A stretch of 64,000 bases of DNA from NCBI GenBank assembly GCA_964633815.1, contig CAZWHW010000003.1:54107-118106 (forward strand), given 5' to 3'. A program made the position numbers and the translations under genes. Of the stretch, positions 33,870 to 42,781 are shown piece by piece. The notes beneath the pieces are model-generated. The model had not been told where the DNA came from and made no database searches. It was given only the letters and a program-made list of their open reading frames with translations. The DNA is from CALKZN01 sp964633815 (GTDB taxonomy: Bacteria > Pseudomonadota > Gammaproteobacteria > Arenicellales > Arenicellaceae). Every line of letters starts with the position of its first letter. Within the stretch, counting starts at the first letter, position 1.

Positions 33870-34598
33870 ATGAGCGATAGCCAAACAACTGAAAACAATG
33901 ATGCGGTAGAAATTTCAGAATTACAAAATATCATCGAAGCCGCTTTGTTTGCCGCGGGCGAGCCATTAGGGGTTAGGAAAATTCAAGCGTTGTTTGAAGA
34001 GGAAGTCAAACCTAGCAAAGAAGCTGTTTATGAAGTGATTGAAAAGATCACTGAGTTATACGAACCTAAAGCTATGGAATTAGTCAGAATTGGAAGTGGT
34101 TGGCGTTTTCAAACTTCCGAAAAATATGCGCCTTGGATGCGCAAATTATCTTCTAATAAACCTCCTCGTTATTCCAGAGCTCAACTAGAAACGTTGGCTA
34201 TTATAGCCTATAGACAGCCTGTAACTCGTGGTGATATTGAAGAAATTCGTGGTGTCGCTGTAAGTAGCGAGATTATTCGTGTGTTAGAAGAGCGCGGCTG
34301 GATTCGGGAAATTGGTCATCGTGATGTGCCAGGACGACCAGCATTATTTGGCACAACTCAAGAATTTTTATCTTATTTTAATCTGCGTGGCTTGAGCGAA
34401 TTGCCTGAATTAATCCAAGAACGTCAGTTTCAAGATATTGCCAAAGAAATGAATATGAATTTGCCACTTGAAGAGTTAGATTCAATGGCAGCTGCTGATA
34501 ATGCGTCTAACATTGATGAAGAAGGCAATCCTATTAGTGCTGATGTAATTCCAATCACTCACGCGGTTGAGCAGCGCCTCGCTCAAGAAGAAGAATAA
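33870..34598 (+). CDS. scpB: Segregation and condensation protein B
   Basis: The protein has 242 residues with tandem winged-helix domains: ISELQNIIEAALFAAGEPLGVRKIQALF, RFQTSEKYAPWMRKL, and RYSRAQLETLAIIAYRQPVTRGDIEEIRGV (residues about 106-135), ending with the family's GRPALFGTTQEFLSYFNL. It binds ScpA in the SMC complex. The C-terminal 40 residues are acidic and variable. It starts 44 bases after scpA and stops 10 bases before rluB. Confidence 0.95.
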   Translation: MSDSQTTENNDAVEISELQNIIEAALFAAGEPLGVRKIQALFEEEVKPSKEAVYEVIEKITELYEPKAMELVRIGSGWRFQTSEKYAPWMRKLSSNKPPRYSRAQLETLAIIAYRQPVTRGDIEEIRGVAVSSEIIRVLEERGWIREIGHRDVPGRPALFGTTQEFLSYFNLRGLSELPELIQERQFQDIAKEMNMNLPLEELDSMAAADNASNIDEEGNPISADVIPITHAVEQRLAQEEE

Positions 34599-34608
34599 GG
34601 TTAAGCGA

Positions 34609-35595
34609 ATGGAAACCGAAAAACTGCAAAAAGTGCTTGCTGCACAAGGTTTTGGTTCGCGTAGAACTATGGAGAAATGGATTGCTGAAGGCAGAGTGTC
34701 AGTGAATAATAAAAAAGCTAGTTTGGGTGATCGTGTTGCTGTGCATGATAAGATTTCGGTCGACGGTCAAGCGTTGCTGCGCTCTCAGCAACATGAAGGT
34801 ATCAAGCTGCTGCAATATAATAAACCTGAAGGATTAATTTGTTCACATGACGATCCAAAAGGCAGGCCAACAGTGTTTGAAAATTTGCCTAAATTAGAGT
34901 CAGGACGTTGGCTTTCCATTGGACGTTTAGATCTAAATACTACAGGGTTATTGCTGTTCACTAATAATGGTGAACTTGCTAATAAATTAATGCATCCTTC
35001 GACGGGGCTAGAACGCCGCTATATGGTCAGAGTGCGTGGCCGATTGACTCAACAAGAACTTGAAACGGCTATTGGTCAAGGAATTGAATTGGATGGTAAG
35101 ACTGCCAAATTTACAGACATAATAGTGGTTGAACGTGACGAAACAGCTGCAAATCATTGGATGGAAGTGGGTATTCAAGAAGGCAGAAATCGAGAAGTTC
35201 GGCGAATTTTTGAAACGCTTGGGCATCCCGTCAGTCGTTTGAAACGAATATCCTATGGCGGCATCAGTTTGATGTCAAATGTGCGTTTGGGTCATGCTAA
35301 AGAAATGGCACCTTTGCAAATTGAAAAAATGCTCAAGAAATTGGGCTTAGATGAATTTGTCAGTAAAGTCCGCCCATATAAAGATGATAAAGTAGCAATT
35401 CGAAAATCGCGTAAGCAATCTGTGCGCGGCAGCCAACAAGCCGAAGCTAGATCACTGTCTGATCGCTTAAATTATAAGGAACAACAAGATCGCAAGAAAA
35501 AACATCGTCAGCGCCAAAAAGAGCAGCGTGATTTAAATGAAAAAGCGTTTAAATCACGCAAAAATTCTCGGCGTACCAAAAACAAACCATCTTAG
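34609..35595 (+). CDS. rluB: 23S rRNA pseudouridine(2605) synthase
   Basis: The protein is 328 residues long from ATG 34609. An N-terminal S4 RNA-binding domain (EKLQKVLAAQGFGSRRTMEKWIAEGRVSVN) is followed by the RsuA-type catalytic domain with D108 in GRLDLNTTGLLLFTNNG and by REVRRIFETLGHPVSRLKR. The order scpB-rluB fits RluB rather than RsuA or RluE. From about residue 265 a Lys/Arg/Gln-rich tail follows, as in many RluB proteins. Confidence 0.93.
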   Translation: METEKLQKVLAAQGFGSRRTMEKWIAEGRVSVNNKKASLGDRVAVHDKISVDGQALLRSQQHEGIKLLQYNKPEGLICSHDDPKGRPTVFENLPKLESGRWLSIGRLDLNTTGLLLFTNNGELANKLMHPSTGLERRYMVRVRGRLTQQELETAIGQGIELDGKTAKFTDIIVVERDETAANHWMEVGIQEGRNREVRRIFETLGHPVSRLKRISYGGISLMSNVRLGHAKEMAPLQIEKMLKKLGLDEFVSKVRPYKDDKVAIRKSRKQSVRGSQQAEARSLSDRLNYKEQQDRKKKHRQRQKEQRDLNEKAFKSRKNSRRTKNKPS

Positions 35596-35734
35596 ACAAA
35601 GCTATAATTATCCATAAAGACCTGGAAGATAAATTCTATGTTTAGCCAAGTGGGTGATGCATAGATGGGAACGGATACCTATTTGAGAAATTGTAGGAAC
35701 CCATAGATACCCATAGGGCGCTAAAAAGATCATT
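35596..35734 (+). other. Unexplained 140-base stretch after rluB, possible small RNA
   Basis: A TATAAT (35609-35614) follows the rluB stop, then about 120 bases with partly self-complementary CCCAT and ATGGG repeats, ending directly at a strong terminator. That layout could encode a small RNA or simply be the rluB 3' end. I matched no known RNA family and no good -35 box. Confidence 0.25.
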
Positions 35735-35766
35735 AAAAAAGCAGAGATTTCAGGCTCTGCTTTTTG
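35735..35766. terminator. Bidirectional terminator between rluB and fpr
   Basis: GCAGAG (35741-35746) pairs with CTCTGC (35755-35760) around an 8-base loop, with A6 before and T5 after. It serves the converging rluB and fpr genes. Confidence 0.85.
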
Positions 35767-35784
35767 TTTGGCAATGCTAAAAAG

Positions 35785-36564
35785 TTAGCTTTCTACAAAT
35801 GCTCGTTCGATCACATAGTGACCAATGTTATTGCGAACAGTTTCGTTATAACCCATGTTATCTAGGATATCGCATAAGTCTTTTAACATTGATGGGCTGC
35901 CACATAGCATGAAGCGGTCATCTTCCAAATTCATAGGAGGTAGACCGACGGTTTTAGCTAATTTACCACTAGTGATCGCATCAGTTAGACGGCCTTTAGT
36001 GTGAAAGTCTTCGCGAGTAACTGTTGGGTAGTAAAGTAGCTTTTCTTGAACAATGTCGCCAAAAAATTCGTTTTCAGGCAATTCTTTTTGAATGTAGTCT
36101 TGATAAGCCAGTTCTGAAACATTGCGAACGCCATGAGTGAGAATGACTTTGTCGAATTTTTCGTAAACTTCAGGATCTTTGATGATGCTCATAAATGGCG
36201 CTAGCCCTGTTCCTGTGGCTAATAAATACAAGTTTTTACCTGGCAGTAAACGATCCGCAACCAATGTGCCAGTTGATTTTGAATTGACCAAAATCTTGTC
36301 GCCTACTTTGATTTTCTGTAATTTTGAAGTAAGTGGACCGTCTTGAACTTTAATGCTGAAGAATTCTAAGTTTTCTTCATAATTAGCACTAGCCATGCTA
36401 TATGCACGCATTAACGGCTTGCCATTTTCGTCTTCTAAACCAATCATTGTGAAATGACCATTTTCAAAGCGAAAACCGGGGTCACGTGTTGTTTTGAAAG
36501 TGAATAGTGTGTCGTTCCAATGATGAACGCTTAAAACTTCTTCTTCACGAATATGTGCAGCCAT
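35785..36564 (-). CDS. fpr: Ferredoxin--NADP(+) reductase
   Basis: The protein has 259 residues. FAD and NADP motifs are RAYSMASANYEENLEFFSIKV (RxYS type), LLATGTGLAPFMSII and FMLCGSPSMLKD. The C-terminal VIERAFVES is typical of the Pseudomonas/Azotobacter subclass. The enzyme exchanges electrons between NADPH and ferredoxin or flavodoxin and is linked to oxidative stress and iron-sulfur repair. A LysR regulator is divergently transcribed, as with finR and fpr in Pseudomonas. Confidence 0.95.
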   Translation of the reverse strand: MAAHIREEEVLSVHHWNDTLFTFKTTRDPGFRFENGHFTMIGLEDENGKPLMRAYSMASANYEENLEFFSIKVQDGPLTSKLQKIKVGDKILVNSKSTGTLVADRLLPGKNLYLLATGTGLAPFMSIIKDPEVYEKFDKVILTHGVRNVSELAYQDYIQKELPENEFFGDIVQEKLLYYPTVTREDFHTKGRLTDAITSGKLAKTVGLPPMNLEDDRFMLCGSPSMLKDLCDILDNMGYNETVRNNIGHYVIERAFVES

Positions 36565-36635
36565 GTCAGTTTCCTCAACAGTTTATAGCTTGTTTTATTT
36601 AAATACTTAAGCCGAAAGTCGCTTGGGTATTTTGT

Positions 36636-36664
36636 AAGATAAATTAATCAAATTAATTTATCTT
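36636..36664. promoter_or_regulatory. 13-base perfect dyad in the fpr/lysR intergenic region
   Basis: AAGATAAATTAAT (36636-36648) and its exact complement (36652-36664) are separated by 3 bases. The site lies 72 bases upstream of fpr and 124 bases upstream of the LysR gene, a plausible operator position. Confidence 0.55.
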
Positions 36665-36730
36665 GTTTTAACAGGGCTAATAATACAGACATTATTTTTA
36701 TCAGAAAAACAGTTTTTCAAGAGTTCAGTA

Positions 36731-36745
36731 TTCGGAAAAACCGAA
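36731..36745. promoter_or_regulatory. LysR-type T-N11-A dyad ahead of the regulator gene
   Basis: TTCGGAAAAACCGAA is a perfect inverted repeat that contains T-N11-A. It ends 42 bases before the regulator start and may be its autoregulatory site. Confidence 0.5.
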
Positions 36746-36787
36746 CAATACTTTTGCTAATCGAAAATGCTGTGCTATATTCTGTGC

Positions 36788-37696
36788 ATGAGGTATACAT
36801 TAAGGCAATTAGAGGTTTTTTTGGCTGTGGCAAGGACGGGAAGCCTAACAGCAGCATCAAATGAATTATCCATGTCGCAGTCTGCGGCGAGTGGATCATT
36901 AAAAGAATTAGAAACACGTTTTGATACACAGTTGTTTGATCGTGTAGGCAAACGTTTGAAAATCAATCCAGCTGGCAGAGCATTGCTAACAAAAGCTGAA
37001 GAGTTGTTACAACGGGCCTCTGATTTAGAAACCACGTTGAGTAGTAAAGGTGGGTTTGGTTCGATTACGGTTGGTGCCACGATGACAATTGGCAATTATT
37101 TGTTTGTTGATATGTTCACCGAATTTAAGCAGCAATATGTAGATGCAGATATTCGTTTATCAGTAGGTAATACACGTGAAATCGTTGATAAAGTATTGAG
37201 TTATCAAGTGGATTTAGGCCTGATTGAAGGAGAGGTTAATGAACCTGAAATTGATGTTTTGCCTTGGCGCACAGATGAAATGGTGGTGGTTTGTTCTCCT
37301 GACCATCCACTTGCCAATGAAAAGAACCCGTTGACTCGTGAGCAATTGGTCTGTTTGGACTGGATTGTGCGTGAGAAAGGATCAGGTACGCGACAAACTT
37401 TTGAACGTGGCATGTATGGGATTTTACAAGATTTAAACTATGTGCTTGAACTGGAACAAATTGAAGCAATGAAACGTGCTGTCACCTTGAATCTTGGGGT
37501 GTCGTGTTTATCAAAAATTTCAGTAGAGCATGAATTAGAACGTGGAGATTTGATTGAACTCAATGTGAAAGATCGGAGTTTTACTCGTTATTTTTATGTG
37601 GTGTTGCACCGCGATAAGTTCCTAACTCAAGATGTTGAAAAATGGTTGGATTATTGTGGCCTGCGTCTTGAAGAAATTTTCTTTTTTAGGGAATAA
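36788..37696 (+). CDS. LysR-family regulator, FinR-like
   Basis: The protein has 302 residues. The N-terminal winged helix-turn-helix reads RQLEVFLAVARTGSLTAASNELSMSQSAASGSLKELE. The substrate-binding domain follows (ITVGATMTIGNYLF, VCSPDHPLA, LGVSCLSKISV). The divergent position to fpr matches FinR of Pseudomonas, which activates fpr under oxidative stress. That role is inferred from context, so I give no symbol. ATG 36788 (MRYTLRQL) was chosen over an ATG seven codons upstream. Confidence 0.9.
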   Translation: MRYTLRQLEVFLAVARTGSLTAASNELSMSQSAASGSLKELETRFDTQLFDRVGKRLKINPAGRALLTKAEELLQRASDLETTLSSKGGFGSITVGATMTIGNYLFVDMFTEFKQQYVDADIRLSVGNTREIVDKVLSYQVDLGLIEGEVNEPEIDVLPWRTDEMVVVCSPDHPLANEKNPLTREQLVCLDWIVREKGSGTRQTFERGMYGILQDLNYVLELEQIEAMKRAVTLNLGVSCLSKISVEHELERGDLIELNVKDRSFTRYFYVVLHRDKFLTQDVEKWLDYCGLRLEEIFFFRE

Positions 37697-37726
37697 TTAA
37701 GGCTGCTCGGAAAATATTAGATATAA

Positions 37727-37757
37727 AAAAGTCCGCTTAATTAAGCGGGCTTTTTTT
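37727..37757. terminator. Bidirectional terminator between lysR and the MFS gene
   Basis: GTCCGCTTAA (37731-37740) pairs with TTAAGCGGGC (37741-37750) with one G-U, flanked by A6 and T7. It serves two converging genes. Confidence 0.85.
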
Positions 37758-37776
37758 GTGTTAATTAGCTAATGAG

Positions 37777-38994
37777 TTATGTTGTCGTTGGGTTACGCAA
37801 CGATGGCAAGATTCGACCTTCGCGTTTAATGACGCTTAAGCAGACTAAGCCTAACACCATGATGACGCTAACAATACAAAGTGATAAGCTGAAGCTGCCC
37901 GTTACTTCAGCAACGACACCAGAGATAATCGGAGAGATGATTTGAGCTAAACTATAGCCTAGGGTCAGTTGTGCCATCACCTGTGTAGCGCGATAGCGAT
38001 ATTTATAAGCAATGACTCGCAGTGTCAATGCGACGATACCCATAAATGAGAAGCCAAACAGTAAAGCACTAATTGTAACAGCATAAACAGAAGTTGTTAA
38101 AATGATGAGCAAATTACTAATAATGTTGAGTACAAATGCCACGCGAATCGCTCTAAGGAAACCAATACGGTGAGCAATTTTTTCCCAAATAAACGGTGCG
38201 GGAGCAGCCGCAACACCGACAAAAATCCACATTAAAGTTCCTAAGTTTTTCAAAGGAATACTTTCAGTAATTAATGAGGTGAATGTCACGTTAATGGTAT
38301 TACTGAAGCCAGCGCAGATATAAGCTGCGGTGATCATTAATAACCATTTTTTAGAAGGTTCATCATCACGTTGATTTTTTTGCTTTTTAGACTCTTCAAT
38401 TTGATCGGCATCAGGGAAAGGTAGTAATAATGCTGCCGGAAGAGCAAACACAGCGCCAAAGGCTGCTAATGCAAACCATTGTCCTTGCCAAAGTAAGCCG
38501 CCAAGTAGTGTGCCAGCGGCAAAATCAACAATCAACGCGCCAACAATAATGCCAAGTCCGAGACCAGCAAAGTGAATACCTAGGTCTTTTTTGTGTCCGT
38601 GGCGCTCCAACCAGTTAGCAATTAAGCCTGTGCCAAGCATAAATACCAATGCAGTAGAAATGCCACCGAAGAAACGACTTAAATACCAAATTAAAGCATG
38701 TTCATGCACGCCCATGATGGCAGTTGAAATAACAGCAACCAGCAAGCCATAGCGATAAAAGAAGTCTTGGGCACGTAAGTCACGCAAGAGCCAGACCATG
38801 AATAAGCCAACGAGGTAACCGATATAGTTAAAGCCAGCTAACCAACCGGCTAAACCCTCGGTGACTCCAACTTGCGTTTGCATATAAGGAATCATGGGTG
38901 TAAATGAATAACGCGCGATACCCATGGCGAGAATCAGTGCGCAAACCCCAGAAATTAAGACGCTATATTTTGAGCTTCGAATAATATTAACCAA
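37777..38994 (-). CDS. YbfB/YjiJ-family MFS transporter
   Basis: The protein has 405 residues with twelve hydrophobic segments. The N-terminus ALILAMGIARYSFTPMIPYMQ and AGWLAGFNYIGYLVGLF, together with the STALVFMLGTGLIANWLERHGHKKDLGIHFAGLGLGI region (residues about 117-153), match the YbfB/YjiJ group (PF06779). The substrate is unknown. It begins 50 bases after the SCO gene, so it is probably the last gene of the cyo operon, at the place where cyoE is often found. Confidence 0.87.
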   Translation of the reverse strand: MVNIIRSSKYSVLISGVCALILAMGIARYSFTPMIPYMQTQVGVTEGLAGWLAGFNYIGYLVGLFMVWLLRDLRAQDFFYRYGLLVAVISTAIMGVHEHALIWYLSRFFGGISTALVFMLGTGLIANWLERHGHKKDLGIHFAGLGLGIIVGALIVDFAAGTLLGGLLWQGQWFALAAFGAVFALPAALLLPFPDADQIEESKKQKNQRDDEPSKKWLLMITAAYICAGFSNTINVTFTSLITESIPLKNLGTLMWIFVGVAAAPAPFIWEKIAHRIGFLRAIRVAFVLNIISNLLIILTTSVYAVTISALLFGFSFMGIVALTLRVIAYKYRYRATQVMAQLTLGYSLAQIISPIISGVVAEVTGSFSLSLCIVSVIMVLGLVCLSVIKREGRILPSLRNPTTT

Positions 38995-39043
38995 TGTTCT
39001 GCTCCAATATTAAATATTCTATCGTTGGTTTAGTGCACTACAG

Positions 39044-39676
39044 TTATTGTAGTGCAAGTGTTTGTTGATTGAGAGTTTCACGCAATTTCGCGGTTAACTC
39101 ATTAGGTGTTGTGCTATGGCGCAAGGCATCAACTAAATTGCCTTGTTGATCAATTACGTAGTAGCGCGACACGTGTTCAAAAAGATAATCGTTTTCTTTG
39201 TCTTTGGTGCGTTTGAAGTATGCACCATATTGATCAGCCGTTTTCTCAACCGCATCATCTGAGCCTGTAAGCCCAATAATTTGAGGGTGATAATACTGTG
39301 TGAACTTTTCAAGGCTTTTTACATTGTCTCTTTCTGGATCAATACTGATCATGATGCCATGCACGCTTTTTAGTTCATCGGCAGATAAACGGTTGAAAGC
39401 GGATTGCAACACACCCATTGAATTGGGGCAAACTTCAGGGCAATTCATGAACCCAAAATACATGACAACTGCTTTGCCTTTAAAATCACTTAACGAAACA
39501 TTACCTTTTGCAGATTGCAAAGTGAAACCACCACCAAGTTCAGAAAAATTGCGCGGCGTTTTTTCACCAAACTCTGTTTTGCTAGTGAGTATGAAAAGTG
39601 TAATTAAGCCAACAATTGCCAACGCCGAAGCGCCGAGGAATAAATAACTTAATTGGGTTTTCTTGAAAACTTGCAT
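39044..39676 (-). CDS. SCO1/SenC/PrrC-family copper chaperone
   Basis: The protein has 210 residues and an N-terminal membrane anchor (residues about 11-31). Its thioredoxin-fold domain carries the copper ligands C79 and C83 (CPEVCP) and H168 (FEHVSRYY). SCO proteins deliver copper or reduce thiols for oxidase assembly, classically the CuA site. CyoA oxidases of the bo3 type lack CuA, so its role here could be CuB insertion or redox sensing (inference). It follows cyoD by 38 bases. Confidence 0.9.
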   Translation of the reverse strand: MQVFKKTQLSYLFLGASALAIVGLITLFILTSKTEFGEKTPRNFSELGGGFTLQSAKGNVSLSDFKGKAVVMYFGFMNCPEVCPNSMGVLQSAFNRLSADELKSVHGIMISIDPERDNVKSLEKFTQYYHPQIIGLTGSDDAVEKTADQYGAYFKRTKDKENDYLFEHVSRYYVIDQQGNLVDALRHSTTPNELTAKLRETLNQQTLALQ

Positions 39677-39714
39677 AATGAGTGTCTCTGGTTGTTTCTT
39701 AGGGTGTTTTAGCT

Positions 39715-40074
39715 TTAATGACCAAGCAGCATATTATGGTTTAAGTGATTCATAATCCAAATTGAACCCAGCACAACAATCAAAACAATCAAAACAATAA
39801 ACACACCAGATGTTGTGTTCCAAATCTGCTCTGAAGAGCCATTCATGTGCAAGAAAAATACTAATTGGACCAAGACTTGCGCAACTAAGCAGAGCAAAAT
39901 GATTGCTAAGGTTAATGTGCCAGTATTTCCTGCCATAACTAAGCCAAAAGGAATGACTGTCAAGATGATCGAAAGAATTAAGCCGATGACATACTCTTTG
40001 ACGCTGCCGTGTGCTGCGCCACCATGGCCGTGAGCGTTATAGCTCTCATGTGTGTCGTTTGAATGATTAGCCAT
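39715..40074 (-). CDS. cyoD: Cytochrome bo3 ubiquinol oxidase subunit IV
   Basis: The protein has 119 residues. A hydrophilic His-rich N-terminus (HGHGGAAHGSVKEYVIGLILSIILTVIPFGLV) is followed by three membrane helices, with LVAQVLVQLVFFLHM as a family mark. The subunit aids assembly of the oxidase. The start codon follows the cyoC stop directly. Confidence 0.94.
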   Translation of the reverse strand: MANHSNDTHESYNAHGHGGAAHGSVKEYVIGLILSIILTVIPFGLVMAGNTGTLTLAIILLCLVAQVLVQLVFFLHMNGSSEQIWNTTSGVFIVLIVLIVVLGSIWIMNHLNHNMLLGH

Positions 40075-40683
40075 TTACATAACCCCCATTAAATATACGA
40101 TGCTGAATACGCAAATCCAGATAACATCAAGGAAATGCCAGAAAAGTGACAAGCATGCTAAACGGCAACTATTCGTAACCGTTAGACCGTCACGTAGAAT
40201 ATGAATGGATAAAACAATCATCCAAATTAAGCCAGCAAACACATGTAAGCCGTGTGTGCCAACTAATGCATAAAATGCTGACCAATAACCTGACGCGGTA
40301 GGACCTGCCCCTTCATGAGTGAAGTGATAAAACTCATAGAGTTCCATGCCAAGGAAAGCAGCACCTAATAAGAAGGTGACGCCAAGCCAAGAAAATAACC
40401 CTTGGAGGTTGTTTTTGTGAGAATAGAGCATTGCCATACCAAAGGTGAAGCTACTAAACAGCAGCAACGCAGTTTCGCCAGCAACAAAGTTTAGCTCAAA
40501 TAGTTCTTGCGGAGTTGGTGCACCAAAGAAGTTGCCATTGAGGACGGCATATACCGCGAACAATGATGCAAATAATATGCAATCGCTCATGATATATATC
40601 CAAAAGCCTAAAAGCGTATCGCCTTCATAATCATGATGATCATGGTCTAAGGCACTATGTTCATCAACTACAGTATTAGTCAT
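40075..40683 (-). CDS. cyoC: Cytochrome bo3 ubiquinol oxidase subunit III
   Basis: The protein has 202 residues and five membrane helices. Typical motifs are LGFWIYIMSDCILFASLFAVYAVLN, the ELNFVAGETALLLFSSFTFGMAM block, GTHGLHVFAGLIWMIVL, and the C-terminal FWHFLDVIWICVFSIVYLMG. It stabilises the core subunits and binds lipid. It starts 46 bases after cyoB. Confidence 0.96.
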   Translation of the reverse strand: MTNTVVDEHSALDHDHHDYEGDTLLGFWIYIMSDCILFASLFAVYAVLNGNFFGAPTPQELFELNFVAGETALLLFSSFTFGMAMLYSHKNNLQGLFSWLGVTFLLGAAFLGMELYEFYHFTHEGAGPTASGYWSAFYALVGTHGLHVFAGLIWMIVLSIHILRDGLTVTNSCRLACLSLFWHFLDVIWICVFSIVYLMGVM

Positions 40684-40729
40684 ATTAATTTTCCTATTGT
40701 TAATACGTATTTTCAGACTTGGTTTAAGC

Positions 40730-42781
40730 CTAAATTTGATTTTCAGGGATTACTTCAATGCCGCTGTCCCGAAGGGCTTGATAGTGATCGCCTTCAATTT
40801 TCGCGACTTGTTCAACTGGCACATAGTAGTCTTTAGTGCGCACAAATGTGTAAGCAATATAGCCTGCAAACATGCCAAGAAAGCCTAATGCAGCCATCCA
40901 CCAAATGTGCCATACCATCGCAAAGCCAAAGATAAATGAGAATCCAGCAATCACAATCCCAGCCCATGTGTTTTTAGGCATATGAATTTTTTTATAAGAA
41001 GCAGGTTCAACAAACGCGATGCCGTCTTCTTTCATGTCATGCCAAGGGTCACGATCTTTCACGGTTGGAATTTTCGCGAAGTTGTAATAAGGTGGTGGTG
41101 ATGATGTTGCCCACTCTAGTGTGCGGCCACCCCATGGATCACCTGTGATATCAACATTTTTCTTGCGATCACGAATGCTTGCAAAGATTTGATAAAGCTG
41201 CACACAAATGCCTAATAACACAATGAGTGCGCCAATGCCTGCGATTAATAGCCAAGTGTTCCAAACAGGATTGTCATAGTAGTTTAGGCGTCGAGTCATA
41301 CCCATAAAGCCAAGAACATATAAAGGCATAAAGGCAGTGAAAAACCCTACTGTCCATAGTCCGCAAGCCCATTTTCCCAATGTTTCATCAAGCTTGAAGC
41401 CAGTGGCTTTTGGAAACCAATAGGATAGACCAGCAAAGTAACCAAATAGAACACCACCAATAATCACATTGTGAAAGTGTGCTACCAAGAATAAGGTATT
41501 GTGTAGTACGAAATCAGCTGCAGGGATGGCAAGCATTACACCTGTCATTCCGCCAATCACGAAAGTGATCAGGAAAGATAAAGTCCACCACATCGGTGAT
41601 GTAAATTCGACCTTACCGCCCCACATGGTGAATAACCAGTTGAAGATTTTCACCCCTGTCGGGATCGAGATGATCATGGTAGCGATGCCGAAAAAAGCAT
41701 TGACGCTTGCGCCTGCGCCCATTGTAAAAAAGTGATGTAACCATACGATGAATGACAAGATCATGATGCAACAGGTTGCATAGACTAACGATGTGTAGCC
41801 AAATAAACGCTTGCGGCAGAATGTCGCAGTTACTTCAGAGAAAATACCAAAGGCAGGTAAAATTAGAATGTAAACCTCTGGGTGACCCCAAGCCCAAATA
41901 AGATTGACGTACATCATTTGGTTGCCACCCATGTCATTGGTGAAGAAATGGGTGCCAAAGTAACGGTCAATCGTTAATAAAGTGATGGTGACAGTTAAAA
42001 TTGGGAAAGCCAAAATGATTAATACGTTTGAGCACAATGATGTCCATGTGAAAACTGGCATTTTCATTAAGGTCATGCCAGGAGCACGCATACGCATGAT
42101 AGTCACAAAGAAGTTTACACCAGAAAGTAGGGTGCCAATCCCTGAAATTTGTAGTGACCAAAGCCAATAATCAACTCCAACCCACGGGCTATATTCAAGC
42201 CCAGATAGTGGAGGATATGCCAACCAACCTGTGGCGGCGAACTCACCAATAAACAGTGACGCATTGACTAGCAATGTGCCAACAATAAATAGCCAAAAAC
42301 TTAATGAGTTCAAGAATGGAAATGCAACATCTCGGGCACCGATCTGTAATGGCACGACGATGTTCATCAAGCCGACCATAAATGGCATGGCGACAAAGAA
42401 AATCATGATTACGCCATGTGCAGTGAAGATTTGGTCGTAATGCTCTGGTGGCAAATAACCGACTCCAGATGAATCTGAGACCGCTAATGCTTGTTGTGAG
42501 CGCATTAATAGGGCATCGGAAAAGCCTCGAATCAACATAACGATAGAAGCTATGATGTACATGATACCGATTTTTTTATGATCAACGGAAGTCAACCATT
42601 CATCCCATAGATATTTCAGTTTGCCCCAATAAAGTACTGCACCAATCACGCCAAGCGCAACCATAGTTGCAGTCAAGAATGTAGTTAAAATAATTGGGTC
42701 ATGAAATGGGATTGAGTCCCAAGTCAATTTACCAAAAATTGGATCTGGATCCGTAACGACGGTATGTTTGCTTACAGCCAT
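40730..42781 (-). CDS. cyoB: Cytochrome bo3 ubiquinol oxidase subunit I
   Basis: The protein has 683 residues with about fifteen membrane helices. This is the catalytic heme-copper subunit with low-spin heme b, heme o3 and CuB, and it pumps protons. Characteristic blocks are SVDHKKIGIMYI, HGVIMIFFVAMPFMVGLMN, WAWGHPEVYILILPAFG (CuB His and cross-linked Tyr), WLHHFFTMG, and LVAHFHNVIIGG (heme ligands). The ATG overlaps the cyoA stop by one base (TAATG). Confidence 0.97.
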   Translation of the reverse strand: MAVSKHTVVTDPDPIFGKLTWDSIPFHDPIILTTFLTATMVALGVIGAVLYWGKLKYLWDEWLTSVDHKKIGIMYIIASIVMLIRGFSDALLMRSQQALAVSDSSGVGYLPPEHYDQIFTAHGVIMIFFVAMPFMVGLMNIVVPLQIGARDVAFPFLNSLSFWLFIVGTLLVNASLFIGEFAATGWLAYPPLSGLEYSPWVGVDYWLWSLQISGIGTLLSGVNFFVTIMRMRAPGMTLMKMPVFTWTSLCSNVLIILAFPILTVTITLLTIDRYFGTHFFTNDMGGNQMMYVNLIWAWGHPEVYILILPAFGIFSEVTATFCRKRLFGYTSLVYATCCIMILSFIVWLHHFFTMGAGASVNAFFGIATMIISIPTGVKIFNWLFTMWGGKVEFTSPMWWTLSFLITFVIGGMTGVMLAIPAADFVLHNTLFLVAHFHNVIIGGVLFGYFAGLSYWFPKATGFKLDETLGKWACGLWTVGFFTAFMPLYVLGFMGMTRRLNYYDNPVWNTWLLIAGIGALIVLLGICVQLYQIFASIRDRKKNVDITGDPWGGRTLEWATSSPPPYYNFAKIPTVKDRDPWHDMKEDGIAFVEPASYKKIHMPKNTWAGIVIAGFSFIFGFAMVWHIWWMAALGFLGMFAGYIAYTFVRTKDYYVPVEQVAKIEGDHYQALRDSGIEVIPENQI

